A DNA stretch of 64,000 nt from Micromonospora sp. BL4 (GTDB taxonomy: Bacteria > Actinomycetota > Actinomycetes > Mycobacteriales > Micromonosporaceae), in NCBI RefSeq assembly GCF_003667505.1, contig NZ_RCVJ01000153.1, forward strand, positions 1 through 64,000, written 5' to 3'. Within the stretch, counting starts at the first letter, position 1, and each line of letters opens with the position of its first letter. Both the position numbers and the translations under genes were made by a program. Shown piece after piece: positions 32,363 through 40,236 of the stretch. The notes below the pieces were generated by a model. That model saw nothing but the letters and a program-made list of their open reading frames with translations. It was not told where the DNA came from and did not search any database.

Positions 32363-33256
32363 ATGGACAGGGCCGCACCCCTCTCCGGCATCCCCCGCCG
32401 GCTGCGCCTCGCCACGGCGATCGGCGCCCTGCTGGCGCTACTCGGCACGTACATGGTCTCCACCACGGCTCGGGCCGACGCCGCCCCGGGCGCGAACGCC
32501 ATCCGGGTCGCGGAGTTCCCCGCCGACTGCACGTACAGCCACCGGCTGCCGGACGACCCGATCATCTTCCCCGGGCTGCCCGGGGCCTCGCACATGCACA
32601 GCTTCTTCGGCAGCACGGTGACGAACGCCCACACCACGCTGCGCGACCTGGTCAACTCTCCGACCACGTGCAACCCGCGGACGGACGTCTCGTCGTACTG
32701 GGTGCCCACCCTGTACAACAACAACGTGCCGGTCGAGCCGACCATCGTCACGTTCTATTACCTGGGTGAGGGCGTGCGCGCCGATGTCGTCGCGGCCACC
32801 CAGCCCCTCCCGCAGGGGCTGCGGATCGTGGCGGGCAACGCCAAGGCGGCCGGGCCGAACGAGAGCATCGCCCGCTGGTCCTGCCTGCACGCCGGGCAGG
32901 TGCCACCGTCGAAGAACTTCGTCACCTGCCCGGCCGGGACGATGATGGAGTCGTACCTGGACTTCCCGCAGTGCTGGAACGGCCGCGACCTGGACTCGCC
33001 CGACCACAAGAGCCACATGGCGTACCCGGTGAATCAGGCCTGCCCGTCAACGCACCCGGTGCACGTGCCCAAGCTGCGGCAGGTGCTGCGGTACCCGGTC
33101 AACGGCAACCCGGCGCAGTTCCGGCTGGCCTCCGGTCCGGGTTACACGATGCACGGTGACTTCTTCAACGCCTGGCCGGTGGCGGAGATGGCACGTCGCG
33201 TCCAGGACTGCATCCGTCCGGTGATCAAGTGCGGGCACGACGGCCGACCGATCTGA
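32363..33256 (+). CDS. secreted DUF1996 protein
   Basis: 297 residues from ATG 32363 with AGGAG 7 nt upstream. A signal segment (LRLATAIGALLALLGTYMVS, ending TTARADA) is followed by one DUF1996 domain. Conserved features are CTYSHRLPDDPI, GASHMHSFFG, SYWVPTLY, CPAGTMMESYLDFPQCWNGR, DHKSHMAYP and CPSTHPVHVPKLR. His and Cys residues are many and patterned, which hints at metal binding or disulfides. The domain occurs in fungi and actinobacteria, often with carbohydrate-binding modules. Its biochemistry is not established. The upstream palindrome suggests control by a LacI-type regulator, perhaps with cellulose utilisation. Confidence 0.88.
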   Translation: MDRAAPLSGIPRRLRLATAIGALLALLGTYMVSTTARADAAPGANAIRVAEFPADCTYSHRLPDDPIIFPGLPGASHMHSFFGSTVTNAHTTLRDLVNSPTTCNPRTDVSSYWVPTLYNNNVPVEPTIVTFYYLGEGVRADVVAATQPLPQGLRIVAGNAKAAGPNESIARWSCLHAGQVPPSKNFVTCPAGTMMESYLDFPQCWNGRDLDSPDHKSHMAYPVNQACPSTHPVHVPKLRQVLRYPVNGNPAQFRLASGPGYTMHGDFFNAWPVAEMARRVQDCIRPVIKCGHDGRPI

Positions 33257-33279
33257 GCCGAGACGTTCGCACCCGAGGG

Positions 33280-33302
33280 CGGGCCCGGTCACGCCGGGCC
33301 CG
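33280..33302 (+). terminator. hairpin after the DUF1996 gene
   Basis: Perfect 9-bp arms CGGGCCCGG / CCGGGCCCG with loop TCACG, 24 nt after the stop and 26 nt before the next start. Confidence 0.7.
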
Positions 33303-33327
33303 TCGTCCCGGGTGGAGAGGAGGCCGG

Positions 33328-33966
33328 ATGCGTGCGCTCGTCGCGGCGCCGTCCACGCTGCTCATCGCGGCTCTGCTCGCCGCCGGCTGTGCCGCCGGAC
33401 CGCCGGACGCCGCCGGCACCACCGCACCGTCCGTCGCCGCGCCGACGGCTGTCGCAGCACCGAGCACGGCACGAGCCACGGGTACGGCAGGACCGTTCAG
33501 CCCGACCGACATCGCCTGGCTCCAGCTGACGGTGGCGATGGCCGAACGGGTGCTGCCGGTGCTCGACCTGGTGCCGGCCCGGACCACCGATCCGACCTGG
33601 CGGCGCCTGGCCGCCCAGATCGAGACCACCGAGCGCGCCAACCTGACCGTGTCCCGCCGGCTGTTGGGTGACTCCGGTGCACCGGCGACCAATCCGCACG
33701 AGGGTCATGACATGCCGGGCATGATCGGCGCCGACGAACTGGCCGCGCTGCGGTCGTCCACCGGGAAGGCGTTCCAACGGTTGTTCGCCGGGCACCTGCG
33801 TGCGCACCTGACGCAAGCGGTCCGGATCGCCGCCGCGGAGCAGCGGGGTGGCGTTCACCCGGAGACCACCGCGTTGGCCGCGGCGGTGGTCCGGCGCGGC
33901 ACCACCGACCTCGCGCGGCTCGACCCTGCGGTCCCAGACGGGCGAGGCGCCGGTCAGGCGGCGTAG
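33328..33966 (+). CDS. DUF305-like lipoprotein
   Basis: 212 residues from ATG 33328 with GGAGAGGAGG upstream. The N-terminus is a lipoprotein signal with lipobox LLAAGC (Cys20). A Ala/Thr/Pro linker leads to a helical domain from about residue 55 (FSPTDIAWLQLTVAMAERVL, HEGHDMPGMIGADELAAL, FQRLFAGHLRAHLTQAVRIA). This matches the DUF305/ferritin-like layout, including the HDMPGM segment. However, the usual first 'M-I-x-H-H' metal-type motif is replaced by VAMAERV, so this is a degenerate member that may have lost metal binding. It is convergent with and overlaps the lyase gene by 13 nt. Confidence 0.7.
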   Translation: MRALVAAPSTLLIAALLAAGCAAGPPDAAGTTAPSVAAPTAVAAPSTARATGTAGPFSPTDIAWLQLTVAMAERVLPVLDLVPARTTDPTWRRLAAQIETTERANLTVSRRLLGDSGAPATNPHEGHDMPGMIGADELAALRSSTGKAFQRLFAGHLRAHLTQAVRIAAAEQRGGVHPETTALAAAVVRRGTTDLARLDPAVPDGRGAGQAA

Positions 33967-34775
33967 CGGGCGGCCAGGTCCACGGTGCGCCGGGCGGCGG
34001 CGACCATCGCCCGGTCGGCGAAACGGCCGTCGGGCAGCACCACGGTTCCCGAATCCCGTCGCTGCGCCTCGGCGATCGCGGCCAGCAGCTCCGCGGCGCG
34101 GGCCACCTCCCGCTCGGCCGGCCGGAACGCCTCGACGATCACGGGCAGCTGGCGCGGGTGGATCGCCGCACGGCCGAGGAAGCCGAGCCGCCGACCGACG
34201 GCGCAGGAGGCGGCCAGACCGGCGACGTCGGTGACGTCGGCGTACACCGACATCGCCGGCGGGAGCAGGCCGGCGGCGCGGGCCGCGACCACCACCCGGC
34301 CGCGAGCCCAGAGCAGGCCGTCGTCGTCGCTCACCCCGAGGTCCGAGCGGAGGTCGGCCTCGCCGAGGCCGATCGAGGCCACCGCGGGATGGGCGGATGC
34401 GATCGGGTACGCGGCCTCCAGCCCGAGCGCCGACTCGACCAGCGGGTGCAGCGGTACGTCGACCCGCTCGGCGAACGCCGCCACCGTCGCGGCCGACTCC
34501 ACCTTCGGCAGCCGTAGCCCGGCCAGCCCGGGTCGACCGGCCACCGCGGTCAGGTCGGCGTCGACGTCCGGGCCGGTCAGCTCGTTGACCCGGACCTGTA
34601 CCGGCACGGGGTGCGTCTCGGCGAGGAACTCGGCGACCGCCTCCCGGGCGTACGCCTTGCGCCCGGCGACGACGGCGTCCTCCAGGTCGAGGATGACGGC
34701 GTCGGCGCCCGAGGCGACCGCCTTGGCGAACCGGTCCGGGCGGTCGCCGGGCACGTAGAGCCAGCTGAGCAGCAT
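33954..34775 (-). CDS. CitE-like HpcH/HpaI-family CoA-ester lyase
   Basis: 273 residues. Family motifs: LYVPGDRPDRFAKAV, DAVILDLEDAV, VRVNELTG, RLPKVESAATV, HPLVESALGLEAA (metal-ligand Glu), GLGEADLRSDLG (metal-ligand Asp), GRAAIHPRQLPV. Stand-alone CitE-like enzymes cleave or hydrolyse C4-C5 CoA esters such as malyl-, citramalyl- or beta-methylmalyl-CoA using Mg2+. It is the last gene of the LacI/ABC operon; its ATG shares one base with the CaiB stop (TGATG). With the CoA transferase it would process a CoA-activated acid. The substrate is unknown. Confidence 0.87.
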   Translation of the reverse strand: MLLSWLYVPGDRPDRFAKAVASGADAVILDLEDAVVAGRKAYAREAVAEFLAETHPVPVQVRVNELTGPDVDADLTAVAGRPGLAGLRLPKVESAATVAAFAERVDVPLHPLVESALGLEAAYPIASAHPAVASIGLGEADLRSDLGVSDDDGLLWARGRVVVAARAAGLLPPAMSVYADVTDVAGLAASCAVGRRLGFLGRAAIHPRQLPVIVEAFRPAEREVARAAELLAAIAEAQRRDSGTVVLPDGRFADRAMVAAARRTVDLAARYAA

Positions 34776-35962
34776 CAGAGCACTCCCCGCTCGCGCAGCG
34801 CGGCCAGCTCGTCAGCGCTCAGGCCGAGCGCGCCGAAGACCGCGTCGGTGTCCTGGCCGTGCCGCCGGCCGGCGTGCCGGATCTCCCCCGGGGTGTCGGC
34901 GAGCCGGAACGGCACGTTCTGCATCCGTACCTCGCCCAACTCCTCGTCCGGGACGGTGCGCACGGTGCCCAGCGCCGCGTACTGCGGGTCGGCGAGGATG
35001 TCGCGCACGTCGTAGACCGGCGCGACCGCCGCCTGCGCCTCCTCGAACGCGGCCACCACCTCGTCGCGGTCCCGCTTCGCCACCCAGGCGCTCACGGCGG
35101 CGTCCAACTCGTCGGCGTGCGCGGCCCGGCCGCTGCCGGTGGCGAACCACGGCTCGTCGATCAGCTCGGGTCGGCCGACCAGCCGCAGCACCCGTTCGGC
35201 GATGCTCTGCGCGCTGGTGGAGACGGCCACCCAGCGCCCGTCCGCGCACCGGTACGTGTTGCGCGGGGCGTTGTTGTTGGACCGGTTGCCCAGCCGGGGC
35301 TGGAGGTAGCCGAGCTGGTCGTACCAGGTGATCTGCGGGCCGAGCATCGCCATGATCGGCTCGATGATGGCGAGGTCCACCACCTGCCCGGTGCCGGTGG
35401 CGTCCCGCGCCCGCAGGGCCAGCATCACCGCGTACGCGGCGGCGAGCGCGGTCACCGAGTCGGCCAGCCCGAACGGGGGCAGGGTCGGTGGGCCGTCCGG
35501 TTCCCCGGTGGCTGCGGCGAAGCCGCTCATCGCCTCGGCGAGGGTGCCGAAGCCGGGCCGGCGGGCGTACGGGCCGACCTGCCCGAACCCGCTGATCCGG
35601 GTGACGACCAGCCGGGGGTTGACCGCGTGCAGCTCGGCCGGGCCGAGCCCCCACCGCTCCAGCGTGCCCGGGCGGAAGTTCTCCACCAGCACGTCGGCGT
35701 CGGCGAGCAGCCGGCGCAGCAGCGCGGCGCCGTCCGGGTCGGACAGGTTGAGGGTGACCGTCCGCTTGTTGCGGCCGAGCACCTTCCACCAGAGGCCGAC
35801 GCCGTCGCGGGCCGGGCCGTGCCCCCGCGACGGGTCCGGCTTGGCCGGGTGCTCCACCTTGATCACGTCGGCGCCGAAGTCGCCGAGGAACGCCGCGGCG
35901 AGCGGCCCGGCGAAGAGGGTGGCCAGGTCGACGACCTTGATCCCGTCCAGCGGGGCGGTCAT
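34775..35962 (-). CDS. CaiB/BaiF-family (class III) CoA transferase
   Basis: 395 residues; ATG overlaps the upstream stop (ATGA), GGAGG 7 nt before. N-terminal GIKVVDLATLFAGPLAAAFL, DFGADVIKVEHP, LNLSDPDG and VENFRPGTLERWGLG are typical; the catalytic Asp of the family corresponds to the Asp in VVDLAIIEPI. It moves CoA between carboxylic acids through acyl-enzyme anhydrides. Placed between the TIM-barrel/SUMF1-fold gene and the CitE-like lyase, it probably activates an acid released earlier in the pathway. The closest described pairs of CaiB plus CitE act in C5 dicarboxylate (itaconate/mesaconate, citramalyl-CoA) metabolism, so a branched C5 acid is one possibility. Confidence 0.9.
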   Translation of the reverse strand: MTAPLDGIKVVDLATLFAGPLAAAFLGDFGADVIKVEHPAKPDPSRGHGPARDGVGLWWKVLGRNKRTVTLNLSDPDGAALLRRLLADADVLVENFRPGTLERWGLGPAELHAVNPRLVVTRISGFGQVGPYARRPGFGTLAEAMSGFAAATGEPDGPPTLPPFGLADSVTALAAAYAVMLALRARDATGTGQVVDLAIIEPIMAMLGPQITWYDQLGYLQPRLGNRSNNNAPRNTYRCADGRWVAVSTSAQSIAERVLRLVGRPELIDEPWFATGSGRAAHADELDAAVSAWVAKRDRDEVVAAFEEAQAAVAPVYDVRDILADPQYAALGTVRTVPDEELGEVRMQNVPFRLADTPGEIRHAGRRHGQDTDAVFGALGLSADELAALRERGVL

Positions 35963-37917
35963 CGGGTCACCTCCGGGTCGCCCACCAGGTCGGCGGCGCA
36001 GCGGAAGCCCACCTGGTCGGAGCGGGTGAGCCCGGCGCCGGTCAACAGCAGCTTCACCGAGACGTCCGCCGGCTGCGGTCCGCCGTCGAGGTACCAGTCG
36101 GAGCCGTCCGCCCGGTGGTCCGCGCCGCCCTTGAGGATGACGAACCGGGTGCGCCCGTCGGAGTGTTCGCTCTCGGTCAGGTTCCACACCAGCGGTTCCC
36201 GACGGACGACCAGCCCCGCCTCGGCGGCCACCTGCCACTCGTCCTCGGTGGGCAGTCGCAGCCCGGCCCACGTGGCGTACGCCCGCGCGTCGGCCAGCTC
36301 CACCCCGGTCACGGGGGCCTCGGCCGGCCCCTGCCCGGCGGTGAACCGTTCGGGGCGCACCGGCCGGTAGCCGGTGGCGCGCAGGAACTCGGCGTAGTCG
36401 CCGTGGGTCACCTCGTGGGTGGCGATGGCGTACCGACCGAGCCGGACGCTGCGGCGCAGCGTGCCGGTGTGGTGCAGCCGCGGCGGCAGCGGCTTCCACT
36501 CGTCGACGTAGGGCGCCTCGCCGTACAGCCCGGTCTCACGCACCCGGTGCCGGACGACCAGTTCCCGCCGGCCGGCCTCGACGGCCGCCATGCCCCTGGG
36601 CACCTCGGACCGGGGCGCCCACGGGGTCCGGGCGCGCACCGCGGCGCGGGCCGGGAAGGACGGGTCGCCGGTTGGTGGCTCGTGCGCGGGCACGGCGGCG
36701 TCGGTCACCGCCACGGCGGCGATGGAGCCGGCCGGCAGCGGGCCGCCCACCGCCAGCCGACCGTCGGCGGTCTCGGTGACGCGCAGCTCGCCACCGGTGA
36801 CCAGGTCGACGAAGCGTCGGCCGGCCCGGGCGTCGGTGACCAGCCACGGCCCGTCGTGGTCCGCGCCCCGGTTCACCACCATCCACAGTGGCTCGTCGTC
36901 GTGCGTCCAGCGGGACGCGTACACCTGACCCTCGCCGGGGTGGTCGGCGAGCGGGACCCAGTCTTCGGCGCGCAACCACGCGGCGTGGCTGGTCTGCACC
37001 CGGCGCATCGCCCGCAGCACCGCCCGATCCCGGTCGTTCCAGCCGACCCAGACCCCGAAGACGCTCTCCCACACCAGCACGCCGACGCCGTTGAGCCAGG
37101 CGGAGTGCAACTCGTCGAGGTGGTCGCGGTGCCAGCGGCGGGTGTGGTGCAGCACGTGCCGCCGCTCGAACCACTTCGCCCGCAGCACGCCGGGCACCTC
37201 GGAGTCGGCGAACCACTGCGCCCAGGACATCGCGTGGTCGGCGATCCGGGCCAGCGGTACGCGGCTCTCGCCTTCCAGGACCATGCCGGGGCGGACAGCG
37301 TCCAGCGCGGCGCGCAGCTCGCCGGCGCCCTCCTTCAGGGTGTCCAGGAAGACGCCGTCGACCCCGAGCTTGCCGGCCAGGGCCGCGACCTCCTCCGCGT
37401 CGCTGCCCGGTTCCCGGCGGGTGCCGGTGTCCCAGGGGTTGTAGTCGATGAAGACCCGCACCCCCCGCTCCTGGAACGCCCGCACCACCTCGGGCAGCTC
37501 CGGCACGTCCCGGTACCAGTCGAACTGGTTACGGTCGTCCAGGCCGATCACCGGGTACGCGTGCCAGAGCACCACCCCGTCGAAGCCGCCGAAGTCCCGC
37601 CCGGCCGCGGCGAGGAACTCGTCGACGGTGAAGACGCCGCGCTCGTGGTCGTAGAGCGCCTCGTCCCAGAGCCACGCCAGGCAGACGCTGAAGCAGTCGC
37701 CGGCGATTTCGTCGTAGTGGGCGCCGGTGTAGCCGATGCGCTCGCGGGCGTCGGCCCGCCAGTGGGTGAGCTGCTCCCGCCAGGCCGGCCAGTCGGCGGG
37801 GTCCGCCGGTGCGGCGAAGATCTTCGCCTCGTCCAGGGTGGTCAGATCGGCGTGTGCGCCGAGCGGCACCTCGGTCGGCCGGTCGATGGGGCGCGGGACG
37901 TACGGGTTGAAGCTCAC
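35959..37917 (-). CDS. TIM-barrel glycosidase-like protein fused to a SUMF1/FGE-fold domain
   Basis: 652 residues from a GTG that overlaps the kinase stop (GTGA). Residues about 1-410 look like a TIM-barrel hydrolase: acidic strand ends VRVFIDYNPWDTG, GVDGVFLDTLKEG and GMVLEGESRVPL, then WFADSEVPG and GVLVWESVFGVWVGW. A beta-sandwich-like stretch with AVAVTD and WMVVNRGADHDGPW follows. Residues about 480-650 are a SUMF1/FGE (C-type-lectin) fold: IATHEVTHGDYAEFLRATGY, RLPTEDEWQVAAEAG, ILKGGADHRADGSDWYLDGG, VGFRCAAD. The two catalytic cysteines of true formylglycine-generating enzyme are absent, so this domain probably binds ligand. No signal peptide: cytoplasmic. Substrate and reaction are unknown. 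Confidence 0.75.
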   Translation of the reverse strand: MSFNPYVPRPIDRPTEVPLGAHADLTTLDEAKIFAAPADPADWPAWREQLTHWRADARERIGYTGAHYDEIAGDCFSVCLAWLWDEALYDHERGVFTVDEFLAAAGRDFGGFDGVVLWHAYPVIGLDDRNQFDWYRDVPELPEVVRAFQERGVRVFIDYNPWDTGTRREPGSDAEEVAALAGKLGVDGVFLDTLKEGAGELRAALDAVRPGMVLEGESRVPLARIADHAMSWAQWFADSEVPGVLRAKWFERRHVLHHTRRWHRDHLDELHSAWLNGVGVLVWESVFGVWVGWNDRDRAVLRAMRRVQTSHAAWLRAEDWVPLADHPGEGQVYASRWTHDDEPLWMVVNRGADHDGPWLVTDARAGRRFVDLVTGGELRVTETADGRLAVGGPLPAGSIAAVAVTDAAVPAHEPPTGDPSFPARAAVRARTPWAPRSEVPRGMAAVEAGRRELVVRHRVRETGLYGEAPYVDEWKPLPPRLHHTGTLRRSVRLGRYAIATHEVTHGDYAEFLRATGYRPVRPERFTAGQGPAEAPVTGVELADARAYATWAGLRLPTEDEWQVAAEAGLVVRREPLVWNLTESEHSDGRTRFVILKGGADHRADGSDWYLDGGPQPADVSVKLLLTGAGLTRSDQVGFRCAADLVGDPEVTR

Positions 37918-38852
37918 GGGGTACCTCGGTAGGTCGCGTCGTAGAGGGCGTCGATGGCGGACCGCTCGGGCAGGGCGGTGGAGGCACCGGGCCGCTGGGC
38001 GCAGGCCGCTCCGGCGGCGCACGCCCAGCGCAGGCTCGCCAGCACGGTGTCTTCGGTGGTGGCGCCGCCACGCTCGGCCCAGCCCACGGCCAGCGCACCG
38101 GTGAAGGCGTCGCCCGCGGCGGTGGTGTCCACCGCGTCGATGCTCGGGGCCGGGACCGACAGGCGCAGACCGCGCCGGTCGGCGTACGCGGCGCCGCGCG
38201 CCCCGAGGGTCAGCACCACCCGGGGCACCAGCTCCAACAGGGCGTCGAGCAGCACCAGCGGATCGTCGGAGAAGACCCCGGCCACGACCGCCGCCTCGTG
38301 TTCGTTGACCACCAGCACGTCGACCAGGTCGAGCAGCTCCGTCGGCAGGACCGCGGCCGGTGCGGCGTTCAACACGACGGTCGTGCCGTCCGCCCGAGCC
38401 CAGTCGGCCGCCCGGACCACGGCGGCCAGGGGCACCTCCAGCTGGAGCAGCAGCACGTCGGCCGCGGCGATCGTCGCCCGGTCGTCGGCGGCCAGCTCGG
38501 TCAACGTGCCGTTGGCGCCGGGCGCGACGACGATGAAGTTCTCCGCGTCCCGGTCGACGGCGATCAGCGCGATGCCGGAGGGACCGGCGACGGTGCGCAG
38601 GCCGCGAACGTCCACCCCCGCGCCGGCCAGGCTCGACCGCATCTGCGTACCGAACTCGTCGTCGCCGACCGCGCCCACGAAGTCGCAGGCGGCACCGGCG
38701 CGGGCGGCGGCGACCGCCTGGTTGGCGCCCTTGCCGCCGGGCACGGTCCGGAAGTTGTCGCCCAGCACCGTCTCGCCGGGGCGGGGCAGCCGCGACGCCG
38801 TCACCACCAGGTCCAGGTTGCTGCTGCCCACCACCGCCACGCGCGCGCTCAT
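37914..38852 (-). CDS. ribokinase-like PfkB sugar kinase
   Basis: 312 residues, ATG 38852 with AAGGAG upstream. GSSNLDLVV at the start, PGGKGANQAVAAARAG (ribokinase motif I), and DTTAAGDAFTGALAVG (motif II with catalytic Asp) are closest to ribokinases. It would phosphorylate ribose or a related pentose at the 5 position in the cytoplasm. It lies 31 nt after the second ADP-ribosylglycohydrolase-family gene and overlaps the next gene by GTGA, so it acts in the same pathway. The pairing of ribosyl hydrolases with a ribokinase is the main clue that the imported substrate carries a ribose-like sugar. Confidence 0.88.
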   Translation of the reverse strand: MSARVAVVGSSNLDLVVTASRLPRPGETVLGDNFRTVPGGKGANQAVAAARAGAACDFVGAVGDDEFGTQMRSSLAGAGVDVRGLRTVAGPSGIALIAVDRDAENFIVVAPGANGTLTELAADDRATIAAADVLLLQLEVPLAAVVRAADWARADGTTVVLNAAPAAVLPTELLDLVDVLVVNEHEAAVVAGVFSDDPLVLLDALLELVPRVVLTLGARGAAYADRRGLRLSVPAPSIDAVDTTAAGDAFTGALAVGWAERGGATTEDTVLASLRWACAAGAACAQRPGASTALPERSAIDALYDATYRGTP

Positions 38853-38883
38853 GCCGTGCTCCTTCCCGTCCGTCCGTGCCGCG

Positions 38884-40236
38884 TCATGACCCGCTCCCCG
38901 CGTGGGCCAGGGCCCGGGTCCGCTCGGCCAGCTCGTCGAAGCCGATGCCGTCGAAACCGGCGATGCTGCTGGCCAGCCGGTTGCGCAGCGGGGCGACCCA
39001 CCGCGTCGGCAGCCCGGACGCCCCGGTGAGCGCCCCGGTCACCGCGCCGACCGTCGCACCGGTCGAGTCGGTGTCCCAGCCGCCGCTGACCACCGCGGTG
39101 ATCGACCGCTCCAGGTCGCCACGGCCGTACGCGAGCGCGGCGGCCACCAGCGCGGCGTTGTTGCGCACGTGCACCCAGTGCAGGTGACCGTGCCGGGCGT
39201 ACAGCTCGTCGACCACGCGTTCCCAGTCGTCGGCGCCCGCACCGAGGGCCCGCGCTTCGCGGACCGTGGCGGCGAACCGGCTGCGCGGCGGCAGCACCGC
39301 TTCGGCCGCGTCCAGCACCTCGTCGACGCTGTCGGCGACCGGCGCGGCGGCGGCCAGGGCGGCGGCCCACACCGCGCCGTGCACCCCGCCCCGGACGTGA
39401 CTGACGGCGGCGTCCCGGACGGCCAGCTCGGCGGCCCGGTCCGGCCGGCCGGGGTTGACCCAGCCGTACACGTCGGTGCGGATCTGCGCGCCGATCCATT
39501 CCCGGAACGGGTTGTGCCGGCGGGCGCTCTGCGGTGGCGCGAGCCCGAGCAGCAGGTTCCGGTACGCCACCCGCTCGGCGGTGAAGACCCGCCCACCGGG
39601 CAGCCAGTCCAGCCACGCCTGCGCCACGTCGGCGCTGGTGAAGTCGCGACCGTGCGCCTCCAGCACCCGCAGGGCCAGCAGCGCGTAGTTCAGGTCGTCG
39701 TCCTCGGGCATGCCGTGGATGTTCTCGGCGAGGCTGGTCGGCGCGCTGCGCTTGTTCCACGGCCAGCGGGCGGCCACGTCGGCCGGCAGATCCTTCGCGG
39801 TGAACCAGTCACGCAACGGCCACCGGCCGGTGGCGGTGAGGATCTCGCGGATCCCCTCCCGGGGGATCTTCTCCACCGGCTTGCCGAGCAGGCAGCCGAC
39901 CGCCCGGCCGAGCCACGCGCCGTGCAGCCGGTCGTACGTCACCTCGGTCGGCAGCGACCAGGTCGCCGGCCATCCGGCCCGCAGCCCGGCCAGGCCGTCC
40001 GGCTCGTCGTCGGTGGCGACGGCGGGCAGCGCGTCGGCGGCGTCCAGCAGCTCCGCAGCGAGCGCCCGCAGCGCCGGCGAGGCCGGGGTCGGCGACGCTC
40101 CGCTGACCGGTGGAGTCAGGTCCCCGCCGGCCTCCGTCCACCGCCGGGCGAGGGCCGCCACGTCGCGGCCCTCGTCCCGGCTGGCCGCCAACTCGTGCGG
40201 CAGCAGGTCCTCCGGCTGGACCCAGGTGATCCTCAC
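38884..40236 (-). CDS. ADP-ribosylglycohydrolase-family protein 2
   Basis: 450 residues from a GTG that overlaps the upstream stop (GTGA), GGGGAG 8 nt before. About 120 N-terminal residues (VRITWVQPEDLLPHELAASR, DAADALP) precede the catalytic core. The core has LHGAWLGRAVGCLLGKPVEK, then EDDDLNYALLAL (metal-binding acidic triple) and the C-terminal GGWDTDSTGATVGAVTGAL, which supplies the DxDS/T metal ligands. All dinuclear Mg2+ site elements are present. The family cleaves N- or O-glycosidic bonds to ribose in ADP-ribosylated targets and small ribosides. It is clearly not a recent copy of its neighbour: the N-terminal domain and acidic motif differ, so the two may act on different bonds or anomers. 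Confidence 0.85.
   Translation of the reverse strand: MRITWVQPEDLLPHELAASRDEGRDVAALARRWTEAGGDLTPPVSGASPTPASPALRALAAELLDAADALPAVATDDEPDGLAGLRAGWPATWSLPTEVTYDRLHGAWLGRAVGCLLGKPVEKIPREGIREILTATGRWPLRDWFTAKDLPADVAARWPWNKRSAPTSLAENIHGMPEDDDLNYALLALRVLEAHGRDFTSADVAQAWLDWLPGGRVFTAERVAYRNLLLGLAPPQSARRHNPFREWIGAQIRTDVYGWVNPGRPDRAAELAVRDAAVSHVRGGVHGAVWAAALAAAAPVADSVDEVLDAAEAVLPPRSRFAATVREARALGAGADDWERVVDELYARHGHLHWVHVRNNAALVAAALAYGRGDLERSITAVVSGGWDTDSTGATVGAVTGALTGASGLPTRWVAPLRNRLASSIAGFDGIGFDELAERTRALAHAGSGS

Noticed and set aside
35959..37917. Formylglycine-generating enzyme/sulfatase activation
   Set aside because: The FGE catalytic cysteine pair is absent and there is no sulfatase gene nearby.
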